Positions 59,428 to 64,000 of a stretch of 64,000 nt of DNA are shown piece by piece. The translations under genes were made by a program, and so were the position numbers. Below the pieces are notes generated by a model that worked only from the letters and a program-made list of their open reading frames with translations, searched no databases and was not told the origin of the DNA. The stretch comes from Arthrobacter sp. StoSoilB19. GTDB taxonomy: Bacteria > Actinomycetota > Actinomycetes > Actinomycetales > Micrococcaceae. The DNA lies in assembly GCF_019977275.1 (NCBI RefSeq), contig NZ_AP024650.1:1488001-1552000 (forward strand), written 5' to 3'. Numbering within the stretch: position 1 is the first letter of the stretch; every line of letters starts with the position of its first letter.

Positions 59428-60260
59428 CACCGCACGCTCCTGCCCTGTTGCATCCTTGCCCCTTCGCCGCTCCTGCCGGCATGGCGCTTCGGCGGGATCC
59501 CGGCGTCGTAATTTTCCTGCTCCCTGATGATGGCCAGGAAGGCCTGCTCCAGGTTGGCGCTGTGCCCCTGCCTGCCCAGCTCTTCCGGCGTGAGCTGGGC
59601 CAAAAGCCGCCCCTCGCGCAACAGCAGCAGCGTTTCGCAGCGGCTTGCCTCCTCCATGACGTGGCTGGATATGAGGAGTGTTGTTCCTGACTCCGCCATG
59701 GCCCGGAAACGGTCCCAAAGGTCCGCGCGCAGCACGGGATCCAGGCCCACCGTGGGCTCATCCAGTACCAGCAGCCGTGGCTTCGCCACCAGGGCGCAGG
59801 CCAGGGATACCCGGTTGACCTGGCCGCCGGACAGGTCGGCCGTCTTGCGGCGGGCCTGGGCACCAAGTCCGACGGCGTCGATCGCCTCAGCCACGTCGGC
59901 TCTGCCTTTCCGGTGCATGGCGCCGAAATAGCGCACGTTCGCTTCGACCGTGAGGTCAGGGTAGATGCTGGGTGACTGGGTAACGTAGCCCACCTGCCGC
60001 CGCAGGGACGGGCTTCCGGCGGGCAGCCCCAGCACCTCGAGGGTTCCGGCGGCAATGCGCTGCGCTCCCACGATGGTCCGCATCAGGGTGGTCTTGCCGC
60101 TCCCGGAGGGCCCCAGCAGGCCGGTGATCCGTCCCGCCGGGATGGTGAAGTCCACACTGTGGAGCACGGCTTGCCGCCGCAGTTTGACAGAGAGCGACGC
60201 GGCCACGACCGCACCGGCCGCGCCACCGCGGTCCAACGTAGTGGATGCTGCATGGGACAT
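59427..60260 (-). CDS. ABC transporter ATP-binding protein (DrrA-like)
   Basis: A 277-residue ATPase. Walker A is GPSGSGKTTLMRTI, Q-loop YVTQSPSIYPDLTVEANV, signature LSGGQVNRVSLACALVA, Walker B LLVLDEPTVGLDP and the switch His in ISSHVMEEASRC. ATG 60260 begins MSHAASTTLD. It leads the operon ATPase-permease-TetR. The operator and promoter lie just upstream. The cargo is unknown. Confidence 0.92.
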   Translation of the reverse strand: MSHAASTTLDRGGAAGAVVAASLSVKLRRQAVLHSVDFTIPAGRITGLLGPSGSGKTTLMRTIVGAQRIAAGTLEVLGLPAGSPSLRRQVGYVTQSPSIYPDLTVEANVRYFGAMHRKGRADVAEAIDAVGLGAQARRKTADLSGGQVNRVSLACALVAKPRLLVLDEPTVGLDPVLRADLWDRFRAMAESGTTLLISSHVMEEASRCETLLLLREGRLLAQLTPEELGRQGHSANLEQAFLAIIREQENYDAGIPPKRHAGRSGEGARMQQGRSVR

Positions 60261-60659
60261 GGTTGCCTCCGGGCGCGTCCGCAGGTGGCGCCGCACAACG
60301 GCTAATTCATCACCTGATGAATTAAAGCTAGGCCTGGCCCTGACAGCCGTCAACAGGTTCATAAAGTAAAAACACTTGTCAAACGTGTGCGCGATCACAT
60401 AGGTTCAACCTAGCTGCGCTGGAAGTGGGGTGGGCGGTCTCACCAGTCCTCACCAGTACTTAGGCGATAACGGCGTTGGGCCACGCCCGGATGCGATGAC
60501 CAGCCTCATTGGGGGGCCAGGGGCTTTGTATTGCCGGGCGTGGTCCTACTGTGTCCGGGGTCAGCAGTCCGTGCCGCTTGTTGAGTGCCGGTAGATTAGT
60601 ACCCAGACGAATTGTCCGGCCCTGCTGACCCAGCACTTCCCCAGAAACGGATACCACCC
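60261..60659. promoter_or_regulatory. Divergent control region, ABC exporter / proS
   Basis: A 399-bp gap with no protein gene. Its left part holds the ABC promoter and operator (60303-60324). Farther right TACTGT (60547-60552) and TAGATT (60592-60597) are possible -10 boxes for proS, but neither has a convincing -35. Nothing like a T-box is seen. Confidence 0.5.
60303..60324 (-). promoter_or_regulatory. Palindromic operator of the TetR/ABC operon
   Basis: Perfect 9-bp arms TAATTCATC and GATGAATTA around ACCT. On the minus strand the operon promoter reads TTGACG, 17 bp, TAGCTT, and its -10 abuts this palindrome, so the start of transcription lies inside it. This is where a self-repressing TetR would bind. 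Confidence 0.7.
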
Positions 60660-62471
60660 GTGGTCATACGACTGTCCCAGCTTTTCCTGCGCACGCTGCG
60701 CGAAGACCCCGTCGATGCCGAGGTTGCCAGCCACAAACTCCTGGTCCGCGCCGGCTACATCCGCCGCGCGGCCCCCGGTATCTACACCTGGCTGCCGCTG
60801 GGGCTGAGCGTGCTGCGCAAGGTCGAGGAAATCATCCGTGAGGAAATGGCTGCCATCGGCGCCCAGGAAGTCCACTTCCCGGCCCTGCTGCCCCGCGAGC
60901 CGTACGAGGCCACCAACCGCTGGACCGAATACGGTGAAGGCCTGTTCCGGCTCCAGGACCGCAAGGGTGCGGACTACCTGTTGGCCCCCACCCATGAGGA
61001 GATGTTCACGCTCCTGGTCAAGGACCTGTACTCGTCGTACAAGGACCTCCCGTTGAGCCTGTACCAGATCCAGAACAAGTACCGTGACGAGGCACGCCCG
61101 CGGGCAGGGCTCCTCCGCGGCCGTGAGTTCATCATGAAGGACTCCTACTCCTTCGACGTCGACGACGCCGGCCTGGACGCCAGCTACGCAGCCCACCGGG
61201 GCGCCTACTTGAAGATCTTCGAGCGCCTGGGCCTCGAGGTGGTTCCGGTGGCAGCCACCGCCGGTGCCATGGGCGGCTCCAAGAGCGAGGAATTCCTGTT
61301 CCCCACCGAGATCGGCGAGGATACCTTCGTCCGCTCGGCCGGCGGTTATGCAGCCAACGTCGAAGCCGTCACCACCGTGGTCCCCGACGATATCGACTTC
61401 AGCAACGCCCCGGCCGCAGAGGTCCTGGACACCCCGGACACCCCCACCATCGAGACGCTGGTCGCCGCGGCGAACCAGATTGCCCCGCGCGAAGAGGCCG
61501 ACGGCGGCGCCTGGACTGCGGCGGACACGCTCAAGAACGTGGTCCTCGCCGTCACGCTGCCCACCGGTGAGCGGCAGCTGGTGGTCATCGGCGTCCCCGG
61601 CGACCGCGCCGTGGACCTCAAGCGCGTGGAGGCGAACATTGGCGCCTTCCTGCCGATCGCGGGCGAGATCGGACTCGAGCAGGCCGGCGAGGACGACCTC
61701 AAGAAGCAGCCGCTGATCGTCAAGGGCTACCTGGGCCCGGGGCTTTCGCTGGACCAGCCGCTCCTCGGATCCGACAGTGCCACCAAGCTGCTGTACCTGG
61801 TGGACCCGCGCGTGGTCAGCGGAACAACGTGGATTACCGGCGCCAACGAGGCGGGCAAGCACGTCTTCGGCCTGGTGGCCGGACGCGACTTCGGCTGGGA
61901 CGGCGTCATTGAGTGCACCGAAGTACGCGCGGGCGACCCCTCACCCGATGGCTCCGGCCCCCTGGAGACCGCCCGCGGCATTGAGATGGGCCACATCTTC
62001 CAGCTCGGCCGCAAGTACGCCGAAGCCCTGGACCTCAAGGTGCTGGACCAGAACGGCAAGCAGGTGGTGGTCACCATGGGCTCCTACGGCGTTGGCGTGA
62101 CCCGCGCCGTTGCCGCGCTGGCCGAGGCCAACCACGATGACCGCGGACTCGTCTGGCCCCGCACCGTAGCCCCGGCCGACGTGCATGTGGTGGCAGTGGG
62201 TCGTGGCGAGGAGATCTTCCAGGCTGCCGAGAAGCTTTCGGCAGAGCTTGAGGACGCCGGCCTGTCCGTCATCTACGACGACCGCCCCAAGGTGTCGCCG
62301 GGCGTGAAGTTTGGCGACGCTGAGCTGGTTGGTGTGCCCACCATCCTGGCCGTGGGCCGCGGCCTGGTGGACGGCGTGGTGGAAATCAAGGACCGCCGCA
62401 GCGGGGAAGCCGAGAACATCGAGGTGGACAAGGCCGTGGACTACGTGGTTAACGCCGTTCGAAACCAGTGA
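60660..62471 (+). CDS. proS: Prolyl-tRNA synthetase
   Basis: Class II synthetase, 603 residues, bacterial type with an inserted editing domain. Motif 1 region: [20 protein letters not shown]; motif 2: [32 protein letters not shown]; the insertion domain spans about 225-400; motif 3: [20 protein letters not shown]; the anticodon-binding domain closes the protein. GTG 60660 yields [15 protein letters not shown], the normal N-terminus; an upstream ATG is not supported. Confidence 0.96.
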   Translation: MVIRLSQLFLRTLREDPVDAEVASHKLLVRAGYIRRAAPGIYTWLPLGLSVLRKVEEIIREEMAAIGAQEVHFPALLPREPYEATNRWTEYGEGLFRLQDRKGADYLLAPTHEEMFTLLVKDLYSSYKDLPLSLYQIQNKYRDEARPRAGLLRGREFIMKDSYSFDVDDAGLDASYAAHRGAYLKIFERLGLEVVPVAATAGAMGGSKSEEFLFPTEIGEDTFVRSAGGYAANVEAVTTVVPDDIDFSNAPAAEVLDTPDTPTIETLVAAANQIAPREEADGGAWTAADTLKNVVLAVTLPTGERQLVVIGVPGDRAVDLKRVEANIGAFLPIAGEIGLEQAGEDDLKKQPLIVKGYLGPGLSLDQPLLGSDSATKLLYLVDPRVVSGTTWITGANEAGKHVFGLVAGRDFGWDGVIECTEVRAGDPSPDGSGPLETARGIEMGHIFQLGRKYAEALDLKVLDQNGKQVVVTMGSYGVGVTRAVAALAEANHDDRGLVWPRTVAPADVHVVAVGRGEEIFQAAEKLSAELEDAGLSVIYDDRPKVSPGVKFGDAELVGVPTILAVGRGLVDGVVEIKDRRSGEAENIEVDKAVDYVVNAVRNQ

Positions 62472-63262
62472 TTTCCGGCTTCGAATCGATCCAGCCTGCC
62501 ACCATCATCCTGATCGTGGTGGCTGGATTCGCAGCCGGGTGGGTTGACGCGGTGGTGGGCGGCGGGGGGCTTATCCAGCTTCCCGCGCTGCTCCTGGTAC
62601 CCGGGATCGCACCCGTCCAGGCGCTGGCCACCAACAAGATGGGCTCCATCTTCGGAACCGCCACCAGCGCCGCCACCTACTACCGGCGGGTGGGCCCGGA
62701 CCTCCGGACCGCCATCCCCATGGCAGTGATAGCCCTGGCGGGCAGTTTCGGCGGGGCGAGCCTTGCCGCCACCCTGCCGGCCGGGGTATTCAAGCCCATC
62801 ATCGTGGTGGCGCTGGTCGCCGTCGCGCTGTTTACCGCCCTGAAACCCGGGGTCGGTGAGCTGACGGCGCTGCGGCACGACGGCCACAAGCATTACGTCG
62901 TTGCCTGCCTCATCGGGGCAGTGATCGGCTTTTACGACGGCCTCATTGGCCCGGGGACGGGATCCTTCCTGGTCATCGCCCTGGTGTCAGCCATGGGTTA
63001 CGCGTTCCTGGAGGCCAGCGCCAAGGCCAAGATCGTGAACATGGCCACCAACGCCGGCGCACTGCTGTTCTTCCTGCCGCACGGATCCATCCTGTGGGGC
63101 ATCGGCCTGCTGCTCGGCGGAGCCAACATGGCCGGCGGCTACCTTGGCGCCCGCACGGCAGTGCAGCAGGGGAGCAAGTTTGTCCGCATTGTCTTCCTGG
63201 TGGTTGTTGCGGCCCTGATCATCAAGCTCGGCTACGACGTCTGGCAGGAAAACTTCGCCTGA
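62468..63262 (+). CDS. TSUP-family permease (TauE/SafE, former DUF81)
   Basis: A 264-residue membrane protein with about eight helices in two repeats. The family features are [20 protein letters not shown] in the first half and [20 protein letters not shown] in the second. Members export or import sulfite, sulfoacetate or other organosulfur compounds; the substrate here is unknown. GTG 62468 overlaps the proS stop (GTGA), so the transporter is translated from the proS mRNA. Confidence 0.9.
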   Translation: MISGFESIQPATIILIVVAGFAAGWVDAVVGGGGLIQLPALLLVPGIAPVQALATNKMGSIFGTATSAATYYRRVGPDLRTAIPMAVIALAGSFGGASLAATLPAGVFKPIIVVALVAVALFTALKPGVGELTALRHDGHKHYVVACLIGAVIGFYDGLIGPGTGSFLVIALVSAMGYAFLEASAKAKIVNMATNAGALLFFLPHGSILWGIGLLLGGANMAGGYLGARTAVQQGSKFVRIVFLVVVAALIIKLGYDVWQENFA

Positions 63263-63318
63263 CCGGTCCCTAAAAACTGCTCCTCGTGGCGTGGACCGGC
63301 CCGGCGTAGCATGCAGGT

Positions 63319-64000
63319 ATGGCACACGGCGATGACGGGTACACCCCGGCACTGGCGGCCGCAGCGCAGCATGCGCAGGCCTGGCTGGACAGCCTTTCCC
63401 ACCGCCCCGTGGGACCCAGCCTGCACGCCTCCGAGCTCGCCGCAGTGTTTGGCGGGCCCCTGCCGCCGGCGGGCATGCCCGCCGATGAGGTAGTCAATTT
63501 CCTGGCCAACGCAGCGGGGCCGGGGCTCATGGCCATGCCCTCGGGCCGGTTCTTCGGCTGGGTTATCGGCGGGACACTGCCCGCGGCCCTGGCGTCGGAC
63601 TGGCTGGTCAGTGCCTGGGACCAGAACGCCGGGCTCCGCTATGCAACCCCGGCCACCGCGGCGATTGAGGAAGCCGCCGGGCAGTGGGTCCTGGAGTTGC
63701 TGGGCCTGCCTTCGACTGCCGACGTCGGATTCGTCACGGGCGCCACCATGGCAAATTTCACCGGGATGGCGGCCGCCCGCCGGCGGTTGCTCGCCGATGC
63801 GGGCTGGGACCTGGACCGGGACGGACTCTTCGGCGCACCCCGGATCCGCTGCTTCGTGGGACGGGAACGGCACGACACCGTGGACCTTGGCCTGCGCTAC
63901 CTGGGCCTGGGACAGCCCACGCAGGTCCCCGCCGACGGGCAGGGCCGCCTGGTCCCCGCAGCACTGGAGGCCGCCCTTGCCGCCGGCACCGGCCCCGCCC
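63319..64000 (+). CDS. PLP-dependent decarboxylase/aminotransferase-like protein (3' end outside window)
   Basis: The first 227 residues of a group II pyridoxal-phosphate decarboxylase-like protein. Seen: GPGLMAMPSGRFFGWVIGGT, LPAALASDWLVSAWDQNAG, TPATAAIEEAAGQWVLELLG, and the PLP-phosphate loop VGFVTGATMANFTGMAAARR. FVGRERHDTVDLGLRYLGLG follows. The PLP lysine lies beyond the edge. TAGCAT ends 6 nt before ATG 63319, suggesting a leaderless start. Substrate (aromatic amino acid or other) unknown. Confidence 0.85.
   Translation, partial: MAHGDDGYTPALAAAAQHAQAWLDSLSHRPVGPSLHASELAAVFGGPLPPAGMPADEVVNFLANAAGPGLMAMPSGRFFGWVIGGTLPAALASDWLVSAWDQNAGLRYATPATAAIEEAAGQWVLELLGLPSTADVGFVTGATMANFTGMAAARRRLLADAGWDLDRDGLFGAPRIRCFVGRERHDTVDLGLRYLGLGQPTQVPADGQGRLVPAALEAALAAGTGPA

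Overview
The window is high-GC DNA from an actinobacterium, most likely a member of the Micrococcaceae close to Arthrobacter or Pseudarthrobacter. This rests on base composition, on many GTG starts, on leaderless starts (a TANNNT box 6-8 nt before the start codon), and on gene order: glyS, dusB, dgt and dnaG, then rpsB-tsf-pyrH-frr-cdsA, dxr-rip1-ispG and proS, the backbone found in Mycobacterium and relatives. I see no integrase, transposase, CRISPR array, origin or clear prophage.

Layout. 1-7451: end of glyS, a GNAT protein, an acyltransferase/hydrolase pair, a YibE/F transporter, dusB and dgt. 7570-11202: a tightly overlapping redox operon (small Ser/Thr-rich secreted protein, ApbE flavinyl transferase, ferric-reductase-like haem membrane protein, NuoF-like flavoprotein, three-cysteine ferredoxin). 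11231-13588: dnaG and twin tRNA-Asn cassettes. 13613-21742: small unknowns, a Bcr/CflA-type exporter, a holin-X-like envelope protein, a CDP-alcohol phosphatidyltransferase, a DMT-type transporter, a GT4 glycosyltransferase, a CAT-anticodon tRNA, an acyl-CoA dehydrogenase behind a strong palindrome, and an M23-like protein. 22201-27206: rpsB, tsf, pyrH, frr, cdsA and a DivIVA-domain protein. 27227-33965: a LytS/LytTR two-component system flanked head-to-head by two DUF485 + sodium/solute symporter modules.

34106-35849 holds small membrane proteins. 35995-49097 is a branched-chain amino acid island: an Lrp regulator, bkdABC, a TetR repressor, then accD1-accA1-acyl-CoA dehydrogenase-scoAB-MaoC-CitE. 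It matches the Mycobacterium tuberculosis Rv2495c-Rv2504c gene set and should take leucine through isovaleryl-CoA, 3-methylcrotonyl-CoA, 3-methylglutaconyl-CoA and HMG-CoA to acetyl-CoA and acetoacetate. 49122-57188: a lipase-maturation-factor-like protein, dxr, rip1, a SatD/SatE-like pair, a YCII protein, ispG and a GNAT. 57230-64000: a lipoprotein, a TetR-regulated ABC exporter, proS coupled to a TSUP permease, and the start of a PLP-dependent decarboxylase.

Main leads. (1) The redox operon at 7570-11202 looks like an incompletely described route from NAD(P)H through an atypical NuoF-like protein and ferredoxin to a membrane haem protein, with a flavinyl transferase but no visible flavinylation target. 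(2) Three 16-bp sites of the form GTTAnTnnnnAnTAAC, two at the leucine operon promoter and one before a distant acyl-CoA dehydrogenase, predict one TetR regulon. (3) Short tandem repeats of 15-20 bp occur in at least ten places, and two of the arrays contain the stop codon of the preceding gene. (4) The rpsB leader can pair its Shine-Dalgarno sequence.
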